Positions 1-8,817 of a stretch of 46,352 bases of DNA are shown here, in pieces. The DNA is from an uncultured Synechococcus sp. (GTDB lineage Bacteria > Cyanobacteriota > Cyanobacteriia > PCC-6307 > Cyanobiaceae). Below the pieces are notes generated by a model that searched no databases, was not told the origin of the DNA, and worked only from the letters and a program-made list of their open reading frames with translations. The position numbers and the translations under genes are program-made. Every line of letters begins with the position of its first letter. The stretch's first letter is position 1. Location: NCBI GenBank assembly GCA_913050565.1, contig CAJWZW010000005.1, positions 1-46,352 on the forward strand, in the 5' to 3' direction.

Positions 1-7
1 GAACTAC

Positions 8-25
8 TGCCTCTAGAAAGAGGCA
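8..25. other. short perfect stem-loop near window start
   Basis: TGCCTCT-AGAA-AGAGGCA; no adjacent T-run on either strand. Confidence 0.4.
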
Positions 26-185
26 TTAATGAATGACCATATCAGTTTTGACCTAGATCATCAACTGTTATCTCTTTAGTGTTTGGGCTATTAATCTCTT
101 TATGGCTTGGATAGATTTCTGGCATTTTTAACTTAATATCTTCAAGGTCTCCTGAAGGTGTAGGGTAGTTAAAACTGTCACTTTT

Positions 186-398
186 ATGGAAAAAGAACCC
201 AATGGTGTCGTTTCCAATATTCTGTTTTTCTCCGCCAACTTGTTCCTATTCCTACTCCCAATATTCATTGGATTCGCTATCTACCAGGAGTACGGTGCTG
301 AGCCGGTTGCGGCGTTAGCATTCGCTGGATATCTACCGGTTGTTGGACTGCGGATGTCCAGGGTTGTCAAGGCAATTCTGAAAAATGAGGTTGTTTAA
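186..398 (+). CDS. small hydrophobic (two-TM) hypothetical protein
   Basis: 70-aa ORF with ATG start and two hydrophobic segments (ILFFSANLFLFLLPIFIGFAIY; PVAALAFAGYLPVVGL). Confidence 0.6.
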   Translation: MEKEPNGVVSNILFFSANLFLFLLPIFIGFAIYQEYGAEPVAALAFAGYLPVVGLRMSRVVKAILKNEVV

Positions 399-720
399 CA
401 CCTCCTCTGTTAATTGTCTTCTGCAAGGAAAATCTTGACTGTTCAATTCCAGTTCGTCATCACCTTGCTTTTTGTTCGGAAGACCTTGTTTATTTATAAA
501 TAATTATCTTCTCTGCTGCCGTGGTTGCCACACAACGCTGTTATCTGTCTGGCAATGAGGTCTTGCTTCGTTTTTTGATCAAATCCGATCCTGTTGTTCA
601 GTCCAGTCATCAGGACCGTTCTTCAGTGACGGAGGAATCTGGTGGTTCATTGTTTCGTGGACTATTGCAGGTTTACGCGATCGCTTCTTCTGTTCAGTTA
701 CTGCAAAAATATCCATATTG

Positions 721-942
721 ATGTCCTGCTCAATGAATTTCCTCCTGGTTTTCCTGGTGAATCTCGCCGGTATTCCCGAAACCGCAGAGCCGATTCAATT
801 TCTCCCTGATGATGCCCAGGTGTCATGCCGAGCCATTCTTCCTCAGTGCTTTCGTCGTGAGGACTGGGCCAGGCTTTGCCAAACCGATCAGAGCATCCTC
901 GACGCTCATCCTTTGGCCTGCAGGCGCGCCTTGGAGCCTTGA
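721..942 (+). CDS. short Cys-containing hypothetical protein, possibly secreted
   Basis: ORF MSCSMNFLLVFLVNLAGIPETAEP... with a hydrophobic N-terminus; its TGA stop abuts the DUF2103 gene stop exactly (TGATCA), which supports it being real. Confidence 0.4.
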   Translation: MSCSMNFLLVFLVNLAGIPETAEPIQFLPDDAQVSCRAILPQCFRREDWARLCQTDQSILDAHPLACRRALEP

Positions 943-1218
943 TCAGGACTGGTGCTGCTCAACCACTGATCGCAGCTGTTCCAGCTCCAGTTCGGTGACC
1001 ACAAACACCTCCTGAGCCATGGACCCCTTGCGGGCCATCATCTTGAACCCACCACGAATCGGAGTCGACACTCTGAGCTGCAGGGTCTGACAACGTCCCC
1101 GAACGCGTCGGATCACCGCGGGTGTGATGGTTTGTATTCCCTGCACACGGGCCAACCGTTTGAGCAAAGGAATCAACCCGTCAACGTAGGTGCTGTGCGT
1201 AACAACAACTCGCCCCAA
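943..1218 (-). CDS. DUF2103-like predicted metal-binding protein
   Basis: 91 aa, GRVVVTHSTYVDGLIPLLKRL...LQLRVSTPIRGGFKMMARKGSMAQEVFVVTELE, matches recalled cyanobacterial DUF2103 pattern. Confidence 0.7.
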   Translation of the reverse strand: MGRVVVTHSTYVDGLIPLLKRLARVQGIQTITPAVIRRVRGRCQTLQLRVSTPIRGGFKMMARKGSMAQEVFVVTELELEQLRSVVEQHQS

Positions 1219-1292
1219 ATCGGTAATAAACCCTTAGATGCGAGAGACCCTAGCCAGCCTGGCTATGCCGAGGACAGCTCCGCCTGGCCGTG

Positions 1293-1520
1293 ATGCTGAA
1301 ATCAGTCGACACCCTTCGCGATGACGTGACTGGTCCGTTGGCGCATTGCTGTGGTGCACAGGCTCGGATGCTGACAGCAGAACTCCATGGTGAGGAAGTC
1401 CGCGGACTTGCCATTTGCCCAGGACGTGTGGTGCGATTTGTCCTGGATGCTCATACCCATCGAATCAGCACGGTTGATCTGCTGCGGCTCACCAAGGCCA
1501 GCAGAAAGCCTGCAGCCTGA
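1293..1520 (+). CDS. conserved-type hypothetical protein
   Basis: MLKSVDTLRDDVTGPLAHCCGAQARML...; its TGA abuts the clpS stop in TGATCA. Confidence 0.5.
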   Translation: MLKSVDTLRDDVTGPLAHCCGAQARMLTAELHGEEVRGLAICPGRVVRFVLDAHTHRISTVDLLRLTKASRKPAA

Positions 1521-1817
1521 TCAGCACCGCTCCAGAGGCGCCATCGTCAGCCCCTCTGCGGTGAGTTGCTGGTGGTACAGCTCTGCTTGTTCGAGGGGAC
1601 CGCACCACACTTCCGCAGAACCTTGTCCGTCGATCCGGTTGGCCAGTGCCCAGGCCTTTTCCTCACTCATACCTGGGATGATTCGTCGCAGACAGTCCAC
1701 GACATGCTGAAAGGTGTTGACGTCGTCATCAAGGACGATCACGCGTGCCTGTGGATAACGCTTCGTGGTCGTCTGTCGATCCAGCAGTGCGGCTGAACCA
1801 GGGCTGGCATTGGTCAT
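1521..1817 (-). CDS. clpS: ATP-dependent Clp protease adaptor ClpS
   Basis: VIVLDDDVNTFQHVVDCLRRIIPGMSEEKAWALANRIDGQGSAEVWCGPLEQAELYHQQLTAEGLTMAPLE is a ClpS core; start placed at MTNASPGS (ORF track extends to 1997). Confidence 0.88.
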   Translation of the reverse strand: MTNASPGSAALLDRQTTTKRYPQARVIVLDDDVNTFQHVVDCLRRIIPGMSEEKAWALANRIDGQGSAEVWCGPLEQAELYHQQLTAEGLTMAPLERC

Positions 1818-1942
1818 GACAGTTGCCACCTGTTTCGGTAACAGACGCATGACAGTCGGTAAGATTTGAACGACGTTTTGGTTAAGGGCCATGCTGTTCA
1901 CATTGGGCTGGGCTTCCTTGGCCGCCATGTTCAGCTTTTCGA

Positions 1943-2131
1943 TTGCCATGGTCGTCTGGGGACGCAACGGCGACGGCACCATCAATTTCTGAATCATTGA
2001 GCGGTCTTGAAAACCCCTTGTTCAGTCAGGGTCTGGCGCTTGTCGCCACAACCCTTCTTGTGTTTGTCAGTGTTGGAATAATCTACCTTTCCGTTATTGA
2101 GTGGCGAGATCGTCGCCGTCGTAAGCGCTGA
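1943..2131 (+). CDS. small single-TM membrane protein with basic C-terminus
   Basis: [46 protein letters not shown] start, exact start uncertain; followed directly by a strong intrinsic terminator. Confidence 0.6.
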   Translation: MPWSSGDATATAPSISESLSGLENPLFSQGLALVATTLLVFVSVGIIYLSVIEWRDRRRRKR

Positions 2132-2139
2132 CAGAGCCT

Positions 2140-2165
2140 GGGGGATGAATCACATCCCCCTTTTT
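2140..2165 (+). terminator. intrinsic terminator
   Basis: GGGGGATG-AATCA-CATCCCCC stem-loop followed by TTTTT. Confidence 0.85.
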
Positions 2166-2186
2166 CATGAACTGCTTATGTCTGGC

Positions 2187-2843
2187 TCAGGCCGATTGCG
2201 CCTGTTTTTTTTCAGCGGCTTCCGCCATGCGCTTTTCCTTTTTGCGTCTTTCAGCGGCGAGCGTCTCCTCCATCAGTTCAACGGCCTGCTCCATACGTTC
2301 GCTGCTTGCCGCAAAGATTCCCAGGTCTTTTTCAACCCTTGCTTCCGGCATGCCGATCTGCTTTGAAATCTCAACGGCTTTTTTGCGGAGCTCGGCAGCG
2401 TCTTCTCCTTTGAGCTCACCATGAGCTGCTTCCATCATCGCCAGCAAGCCAACGGCCATCAGTCGTGAGTAATGGCTTTGTTCAGGCAGTTGAAGCTTCT
2501 TGATCCAGCTGTTGAATTTGTCACCTGTCTGACCAGCTGCTTCCGCCAGGCTCCCCTCCGCTTCGCTTTTGATCTGGGCAACATCAAAACCATTGCTGCT
2601 GCAGATCGCAGCCAACAGATCGTCCCGGTGTTCCTCCGGTCGATATCCCTTGGTGAATCGCGTGAACACCGTTACCAACCCGACAGAGAACAGCTGGCCG
2701 GCCTGGAAGGAGTCCTGATGGCTCAGTAGGTGCAGTTCCACCAGCAGTTCGTCAGCGATCCTGCGGTGCAGAGGCGCGATGACGTGGGGGAAGGCCTGAT
2801 GAAAGGCGCGCTTGCTGTCTGCAATCGTTTGTGTGCCAGCCAA
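2187..2843 (-). CDS. thf1: Thf1/Psb29 family protein
   Basis: TIADSKRAFHQAFPHVIAPLHRRIADELLVELHLLSHQ...GLVTVFTRFTKGYRPEEHRDDLLAAICSSNGFD, characteristic Thf1 N-terminus. Confidence 0.93.
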   Translation of the reverse strand: MAGTQTIADSKRAFHQAFPHVIAPLHRRIADELLVELHLLSHQDSFQAGQLFSVGLVTVFTRFTKGYRPEEHRDDLLAAICSSNGFDVAQIKSEAEGSLAEAAGQTGDKFNSWIKKLQLPEQSHYSRLMAVGLLAMMEAAHGELKGEDAAELRKKAVEISKQIGMPEARVEKDLGIFAASSERMEQAVELMEETLAAERRKKEKRMAEAAEKKQAQSA

Positions 2844-2922
2844 CGTGCGTGCTCTATTGGAATGGTTGAGACCCTAGCGCCGCAGACATCGCCGTTAGGA
2901 TTGCTCAACATGCAATATCTCA

Positions 2923-3516
2923 ATGATCCCCATCGTGATCGAGGAATCAGGCCGGGGGGAGAGGGCTTTTGACATTTACTCACGCTTGTTGCGCGAGAGA
3001 ATCATTTTTCTCGGCGAGGCTGTGACCAGCGACTCAGCCAACAGGATCGTTGCACAGATGCTGTTCCTCGAAGCCGAAGATCCAGACAAGGATATTTACC
3101 TCTACATCAATTCCCCCGGCGGTTCGGTTTACGACGGCCTGGGAATTTTTGACACCATGCAACACATCAAACCTGATGTGCACACCGTTTGTGTCGGTCT
3201 TGCGGCAAGCATGGGTGCCTTTCTTCTTTGTGCAGGAGCCAAAGGCAAACGAAGCAGCCTTCAGCATTCCCGGATCATGATTCACCAACCCCTTGGAGGT
3301 GCGCGTGGTCAGGCCAGTGATATCCGGATTCAGGCTGATGAAATCCTCTACCTGAAGGAGCGGTTGAATCAGGAACTCTCAGATCGATCCGGTCAACCTC
3401 TGGATCGCATCCAGCAGGACACTGACCGCGACTTTTTCATGTCGCCTGCTGAAGCAGTTGCCTACGGTCTGATTGATGCAGTGATCGATAAACGACCGGT
3501 TCAAGCTGTTGGATGA
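2923..3516 (+). CDS. clpP: ATP-dependent Clp protease proteolytic subunit
   Basis: [22 protein letters not shown], catalytic Ser in [11 protein letters not shown], catalytic His in SRIMIHQP. Confidence 0.97.
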   Translation: MIPIVIEESGRGERAFDIYSRLLRERIIFLGEAVTSDSANRIVAQMLFLEAEDPDKDIYLYINSPGGSVYDGLGIFDTMQHIKPDVHTVCVGLAASMGAFLLCAGAKGKRSSLQHSRIMIHQPLGGARGQASDIRIQADEILYLKERLNQELSDRSGQPLDRIQQDTDRDFFMSPAEAVAYGLIDAVIDKRPVQAVG

Positions 3517-3662
3517 AATCCGGACTCCCCAGCAAGGTTTGTCCTGTGTGTCAACGGCCTTTCCAGTGGCGTAAGGCCTGGCGGAACAACTGGGATTCGG
3601 TTGTTTACTGTTCTGAACGCTGCAGAAAGCGAAAGAAATCTGTCAAGAATGAAAATCACTGA
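3513..3662 (+). CDS. DUF2256-like small zinc-ribbon protein (49 aa)
   Basis: [53 protein letters not shown]...CSERC; ATG overlaps clpP TGA (ATGA); below the ORF-track length cutoff. Confidence 0.85.
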   Translation: MKSGLPSKVCPVCQRPFQWRKAWRNNWDSVVYCSERCRKRKKSVKNENH

Positions 3663-3690
3663 TCAATAGCTCAGTGTTTCTCTCCCACTA

Positions 3691-3724
3691 AAAAAAGCCC
3701 TGTTGATATCAACAGGGCTTTTTT
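3691..3724. terminator. bidirectional intrinsic terminator between clpP-DUF2256 and ftsH
   Basis: perfect 34-nt inverted repeat AAAAAAGCCCTGTTGAT/ATCAACAGGGCTTTTTT, T-run on both strands. Confidence 0.92.
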
Positions 3725-3746
3725 AAATGGCTGCTAAGGGTTGGAA

Positions 3747-5669
3747 TTATTCCAGGGTGACGACGGTGCGATCTTTATCTGGAACGGATGTGAATTCCGC
3801 CACGATTGCAGCGAATTCATCTCCATCCATGGTTTCCTTCTCAATCAGAAGTTCGACCAGTCTGTCCATCGCTTCACGATTTGCTGCCACAACTGCAACA
3901 GTTTCCTCATAGCAGCGCTTCACCATCCCACGAACCTGCTCATCAATCTGCTGAGAAATGGATTCGGAGATATCACTGCGGGACATCAGGTCGCGGCCAA
4001 GAAATACTTCCTGTCCACCACCTTCCAGTGCGATTGGTCCCAGATCACTCATTCCATAGCGAGTCACCATCTGTCTTGCCAGAGAAGCAACCATCTGAAT
4101 GTCGCCACCGGCGCCTGTCGTCACTTCTTCGTGCCCGAAGACAACATCTTCCGCTGCACGTCCGCCCAGCGCACCCATGATCCTGGCTTTGAGCTGTGCT
4201 CGTGTCACCAGGGTCTGCTCTTCATCAGGAGAGAACCAGGTCAGACCTTGAGCTTGTCCGCGGGGGATCAAAGTGACCTTCTGAACGGGATCGTGATCCT
4301 TGACCAATGTTCCGATCAATGCGTGACCGACTTCGTGGTAAGCAATCAGACGCTTGCTTCGTCCATCCGTGAGAGGCCGGCCTTCCATACCGGCGATGAT
4401 GCGATCAACGGCATCATCAATTTCACCCAGACCGATCGAATCCTTGCGGCGACGGGCGGTGAGAATCGCAGCTTCATTCATCAGGTTGGCCAGATCGGCA
4501 CCTGTGAAGCCCGGAGTTCTGCGAGCAATGCTTTCGAGTGACAATTCACCGTCGAGCTTTTTATTGCGGCAGTGAACATCGAGGATGGCAAGGCGCCCTT
4601 TGATGTCAGGAGCATCAACGGTCACCTGGCGGTCAAAACGACCGGGACGCATGAGGGCTGAGTCAAGAACGTCCGGGCGGTTGGTGGCCGCGATGATGAT
4701 GATGCCGCTGTTGCCCTCGAAACCGTCCATTTCGGTGAGCAACTGGTTCAGCGTCTGCTCACGTTCGTCGTTGCCTCCCCCGATGCCGGCGCCACGCTGA
4801 CGCCCGACTGCATCGATCTCATCGATGAAAATGAGGCAGGGGCTGTTTTCCTTGGCTTTTTTGAACAGATCGCGAACCCTGCTGGCTCCGACCCCGACGA
4901 ACATCTCAACAAACTCGGAACCCGAGAGTGAGAAGAATGGAACTCCGGCTTCTCCGGCAATGGCCTTGGCAAGCAGGGTTTTACCTGTGCCTGGAGGGCC
5001 CACCAGGAGCAGACCACGGGGGATCTGAGCACCAACGGACGTGAAGCGTTCGGGCTGCTTCAGAAACGTGACAACTTCCTGAAGTTCCTGCTTTGCCTCA
5101 GTGACACCGGCCACGTCGTCAAACATGACGCCGGTTTCCGCTTCCATCATGAAACGGGCTTTGCTCTTGCCGAATTGCATGGCCTGACCGGGTCCGCCTG
5201 GCATGCCGCTGTTGCGACGAGCCAGGAAGATCAGTGAACCGATCAGCAGGAGGGGGAACAGAAGATTGCCCAGCAGTCCAAGCGCTGGCGGGGCAGTACG
5301 AGGGGGATGAATATCGAAGCTGATTCCTTCCTGCTTCAGTGTGTTCACCAGCTCCGGAGCCAGTCCGGGAAGGTCAACACGAAGACGCTGAACGCGATTG
5401 TCGAGGTCGGGGTCGACAGCTTCGATCACGGCGTTGCGTCCACCGTCGTAGATGTCAACTGCTGTGACACGACCCGCTTCCACATAGTCCAGGAAGCGTC
5501 CGTAGCTCATTCTTGCGACGGCAGCATTGCGCGGAGCTTCCGTGGTTCCGGTTCCGCCGCCAGCATTCATGCTGTTCAGCCCGCCGTTGCTTATGACCTG
5601 CCAGCCGATCAGCAGCACCACGCCGATCGGAAGGAGCCATAAGGCAACAATTCGCCAGCGTTGATTCAT
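3747..5669 (-). CDS. ftsH: ATP-dependent zinc metalloprotease FtsH
   Basis: [49 protein letters not shown] region, HEVGH zinc motif. Confidence 0.97.
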   Translation of the reverse strand: MNQRWRIVALWLLPIGVVLLIGWQVISNGGLNSMNAGGGTGTTEAPRNAAVARMSYGRFLDYVEAGRVTAVDIYDGGRNAVIEAVDPDLDNRVQRLRVDLPGLAPELVNTLKQEGISFDIHPPRTAPPALGLLGNLLFPLLLIGSLIFLARRNSGMPGGPGQAMQFGKSKARFMMEAETGVMFDDVAGVTEAKQELQEVVTFLKQPERFTSVGAQIPRGLLLVGPPGTGKTLLAKAIAGEAGVPFFSLSGSEFVEMFVGVGASRVRDLFKKAKENSPCLIFIDEIDAVGRQRGAGIGGGNDEREQTLNQLLTEMDGFEGNSGIIIIAATNRPDVLDSALMRPGRFDRQVTVDAPDIKGRLAILDVHCRNKKLDGELSLESIARRTPGFTGADLANLMNEAAILTARRRKDSIGLGEIDDAVDRIIAGMEGRPLTDGRSKRLIAYHEVGHALIGTLVKDHDPVQKVTLIPRGQAQGLTWFSPDEEQTLVTRAQLKARIMGALGGRAAEDVVFGHEEVTTGAGGDIQMVASLARQMVTRYGMSDLGPIALEGGGQEVFLGRDLMSRSDISESISQQIDEQVRGMVKRCYEETVAVVAANREAMDRLVELLIEKETMDGDEFAAIVAEFTSVPDKDRTVVTLE

Positions 5670-5726
5670 GATGCTGAGAAATGATGAACGATTGTAAAGC
5701 AGAAATCCTGCTGTTCGTGGAACGAA

Positions 5727-6956
5727 CTAAAGGCTCCTCAACGCCACTATCGGATCCAGTCGGGCAGCCCTGCGGGCGGGAACAACTCCAAAGAACAATC
5801 CGATTGATCCCGACAGCCCGACCGTGACCAGAACGGTTGTCACTCCGATGCTCGCTGGCAGTGGCGTCACCGCTCCGACAACAGCGACGGCGCCGAGACC
5901 TGCAGCCGTTCCGATCGCTCCACCCAGGCTCGAAAGCACGAGGGATTCCACCAGAAACTGCTGCAGCACGTCCAAGCTGCGAGCTCCAAGTGCTTTTCTC
6001 AGACCGATCTCCTCGGTCCTTTCGCTGACGGACACCAGCATGATGTTCATGATCCCGATGCCACCGACCAGGAGTGAAATCCCTCCGATGGCGGCCAGCA
6101 TCAAGGTGAGCCCCCCTGTGATCGTTCCAACGATCGAAAGGGCATCTTTCTGAGAGCGGACCGCAAAATCGTCGTCTCGAAGGATGTTGTGGCGCTGTCG
6201 CAGCAGGTTGGTGATCTGAAACTTCGCAGCGCCTGTACTCGCTTCGTCGCGAGCCTCCACACTGATGAAACTGAGACTGATTCCATAGGTCGGATCCCGC
6301 CCGGTGAGCCGGTTGACCATGGTGTTGAGGGGGATGTAGGCGTTTTCGTCCTGGTTGCTGCCGAAGACAGCTCCCTTCGGCTCCATCACGCCGATCACAT
6401 CAAACGCCTGGCTGCCGATGCGCACCTGCTGGCCGAGCGGATCGCCTGAAGGAAACAGCTTCGTGCGCAGGTCCGGACCGATAGCCACCACCGCGCGGGC
6501 AGCCTGGTTGTCCTGCGGACTGATGAAACGTCCCTGGGCCACCTCGAAACTACGGACCGGCAGGAATTCAGCGGTGACGCCTGAAATCGAGCTTGTGGAA
6601 GTGCGCGCTCCGGCCTGAACAACCTGGCTGCTGCTGATCTGCGGAGCAACCCGCCGCACACTCGGCACCTGATCGGCGATTGCGTCGGCATCCTCGAGCA
6701 CAAGCGTTCGAGGGAATGCCACACCCCTTCGTCTGGTGTCGTTGTTTCCCGGCACCACGAACAGAACATTGGCCCCGAGGTTGCTGAGCTGCTCTTCGGC
6801 AAGCCCCTGGGCGCCGCGACCGACACCGACCAGGGTGATCACCGAAGCATTGCCGATCACAATGCCCACCATGGTGAGCAGGCTGCGAAGCCGGTTGCTC
6901 TTCAGAGTGGTGAGAGCCATTCTCACCGTCTCCATGGGAGGCATCCGTCGGTTCAT
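5727..6956 (-). CDS. MacB-like ABC transporter permease
   Basis: N-terminal TM, periplasmic MacB_PCD-like domain, C-terminal FtsX-like TMs (GGIGIMNIMLVSVSERTEEIGLRKALGAR). Confidence 0.92.
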   Translation of the reverse strand: MNRRMPPMETVRMALTTLKSNRLRSLLTMVGIVIGNASVITLVGVGRGAQGLAEEQLSNLGANVLFVVPGNNDTRRRGVAFPRTLVLEDADAIADQVPSVRRVAPQISSSQVVQAGARTSTSSISGVTAEFLPVRSFEVAQGRFISPQDNQAARAVVAIGPDLRTKLFPSGDPLGQQVRIGSQAFDVIGVMEPKGAVFGSNQDENAYIPLNTMVNRLTGRDPTYGISLSFISVEARDEASTGAAKFQITNLLRQRHNILRDDDFAVRSQKDALSIVGTITGGLTLMLAAIGGISLLVGGIGIMNIMLVSVSERTEEIGLRKALGARSLDVLQQFLVESLVLSSLGGAIGTAAGLGAVAVVGAVTPLPASIGVTTVLVTVGLSGSIGLFFGVVPARRAARLDPIVALRSL

Positions 6957-6975
6957 CGATCAGGTCCCAGCGGGA

Positions 6976-8430
6976 TCACAGCATGCTGACGGAGTCTTCT
7001 TCGGAACTGACGATCCCCACCTTGACCAGGTCTGTCGATCCGGAAACCCCTGTGTTGGTTCCAGCGGTCTGAACGACGAGATCGCCCTGTTTCAGCAGTC
7101 CGAGTTCCTTGGCTTTCGTCAGGGCGGCGAGAAAGGTGTGGGTGGTGCGCTCGTGCTGAGGAATCACCAGCGGGTTCACGCCCCAGACCAGTTGGAGCCT
7201 GCAGGCCACCGTCTGATCCGGTGTGATCGCGAGGATTGGAGCTGACGGCCGGAATTTGCTGACATTCTTGGCCGTTGCACCGCTTTTGGTGAGCGGCAGG
7301 ATTGCTGAAGCGTTGAGCTGACTGGCGATGGAACTGACAGCGCCGCTCAGTGCGTTGGGCACGGTGCTGGCCAGATGGCTGTCCACGGAACGCTGGGGAT
7401 AGTCCTTTTCAATGCGACAGGCGATGGTCGCCATGGTTTGGACTGCTTCAACGGGAAAATCACCCACAGCCGTTTCGTTGGAAAGCATTACGGCATCGGT
7501 GCCATCCAGGATCGCGTTGGCCACATCACTCACTTCAGCCCGGGTGGGGCGGGGGCTTGATGCCATGGAATCCAGCATCTGGGTTGCCGTGATGATCGGA
7601 ATTCCAAGGCTGTTGGCCTTGCTGATCAGTTCCTTCTGAAGCAGAGGAACCTCCTCGGCCGGCATTTCGACTCCAAGATCGCCCCGCGCCACCATCACGC
7701 CGTCACACAGCGGGAGGATGGCGTCGATCTGATCGATCGCCTCGAATTTCTCGATCTTGGCCACGACGGGGGTTTCATGGCCTTGCTCACGGATCAGGCC
7801 TCTGATCTCCTCCATGTCGGACGGATTGCGCACGAAGCTCAGGGCAACCCAGTCCACCCCCTGGCTCAGGCCGAACGCCAGGTCGGTTTTGTCCTTCTCC
7901 GTCAGAGCACGCACAGACAGCTGCACGTCAGGGAAATTGACCCCCTTGTTATTGGACAGAACGCCTCCAACCGTCACGGTGCAGTGAAGGGTCTGTTCCG
8001 GCTGATCCACCTTCTCCACTTTCATCTCGACCCTGCCGTCGTCGAGAAGGATGCGACTGCCGGCAGTCACTTCATCAGCGAGCTTGTCGTAGGTCACCGT
8101 TGCGATCGACTGGTTGCAGCTCACTGATCGGGAGGTGAGGGCGAAACTGTCGCCGTTGGCCAGGGTGATCGGGCCGTCGGCAAAGCGACCCAGACGAATT
8201 TTCGGGCCCTGAAGATCCTGCAGGATTCCGATGTTGATCCCCAGCTCCTTGGAGGCCTGGCGGATGGTGGCGATCCGCGCTGCATGTTCGCTGTGGTCCC
8301 CGTGGGAGAAGTTCAAGCGAAAGGTGGTGGCGCCTGCCAGAACCAGTTCCTTGATCCGCTCTGGACTTTCTGTGGCGGGACCGATGGTGGCCACGATCTT
8401 GGTCCGACGGCTCTGATCGAACTGGCCCAT
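6976..8430 (-). CDS. pyk: pyruvate kinase
   Basis: RRTKIVATIGPATESPERIKELVLAGATTFRLNFSHGDHSEH; VARGDLGVEMPAEEVPLLQK; ITATQMLDSM. Confidence 0.97.
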   Translation of the reverse strand: MGQFDQSRRTKIVATIGPATESPERIKELVLAGATTFRLNFSHGDHSEHAARIATIRQASKELGINIGILQDLQGPKIRLGRFADGPITLANGDSFALTSRSVSCNQSIATVTYDKLADEVTAGSRILLDDGRVEMKVEKVDQPEQTLHCTVTVGGVLSNNKGVNFPDVQLSVRALTEKDKTDLAFGLSQGVDWVALSFVRNPSDMEEIRGLIREQGHETPVVAKIEKFEAIDQIDAILPLCDGVMVARGDLGVEMPAEEVPLLQKELISKANSLGIPIITATQMLDSMASSPRPTRAEVSDVANAILDGTDAVMLSNETAVGDFPVEAVQTMATIACRIEKDYPQRSVDSHLASTVPNALSGAVSSIASQLNASAILPLTKSGATAKNVSKFRPSAPILAITPDQTVACRLQLVWGVNPLVIPQHERTTHTFLAALTKAKELGLLKQGDLVVQTAGTNTGVSGSTDLVKVGIVSSEEDSVSML

Positions 8431-8487
8431 ACCGAGGCGCAAAAACCTTGCGGAAACTACCATCCGGGCGTTTCTTATTCCCTTGCC

Positions 8488-8817
8488 ATGGAGCTCAATG
8501 CTTACCAGATTGCAGCTCGGAGCACAGCCCGGTACCCGGATGTCGGCAGCAATGCCACGTACCCAACGCTCGGCCTCTGTGGAGAGGCGGGGGAGGTGGC
8601 CGACAAAGTTAAAAAAGTGATGCGGGATCGCAACGGAGTGTTCGACGCCGAGATTCGCGATGCGATCAAGCTTGAACTGGGTGATGTGCTCTGGTATGTG
8701 GCGCAGCTGGCGCAGGAGTTGGGTTATGACCTCGAAGAGGTGGCGGCAGCCAATCTCGACAAACTCTCAAGCCGTGCAGCCCGGGGACGCCTCGGGGGAG
8801 ACGGTGATGACCGCTGA
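8488..8817 (+). CDS. MazG-like nucleoside triphosphate pyrophosphohydrolase family protein
   Basis: MELNAYQIAARSTARYP...LGLCGEAGEVADKVKKVMRD...KLELGDVLWYVAQLAQELG (EXXE/EXXD MazG-type motifs). Confidence 0.85.
   Translation: MELNAYQIAARSTARYPDVGSNATYPTLGLCGEAGEVADKVKKVMRDRNGVFDAEIRDAIKLELGDVLWYVAQLAQELGYDLEEVAAANLDKLSSRAARGRLGGDGDDR

Noticed and set aside
677-684. GCGATCGC (HIP1 octamer)
   Set aside because: A single occurrence noticed; not over-represented here, so no functional claim.
521-721. 66-aa ORF in the 400-720 AT-richer interval
   Set aside because: No motif or hydrophobic pattern, no ribosome-binding site, no flanking terminator.
1521-1997. N-terminally extended (158-aa) ClpS
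   Set aside because: ClpS proteins begin shortly before the VIVLDDD core; the extra 60 residues show no conserved character and would collide with the divergent small membrane ORF. Internal Met at 1817 preferred.
3741-4541. 266-aa ORF antisense to ftsH
   Set aside because: Lies entirely within the opposite strand of a confidently identified ftsH; composition looks like reverse translation of a GC-rich coding frame, with no recognisable domain.
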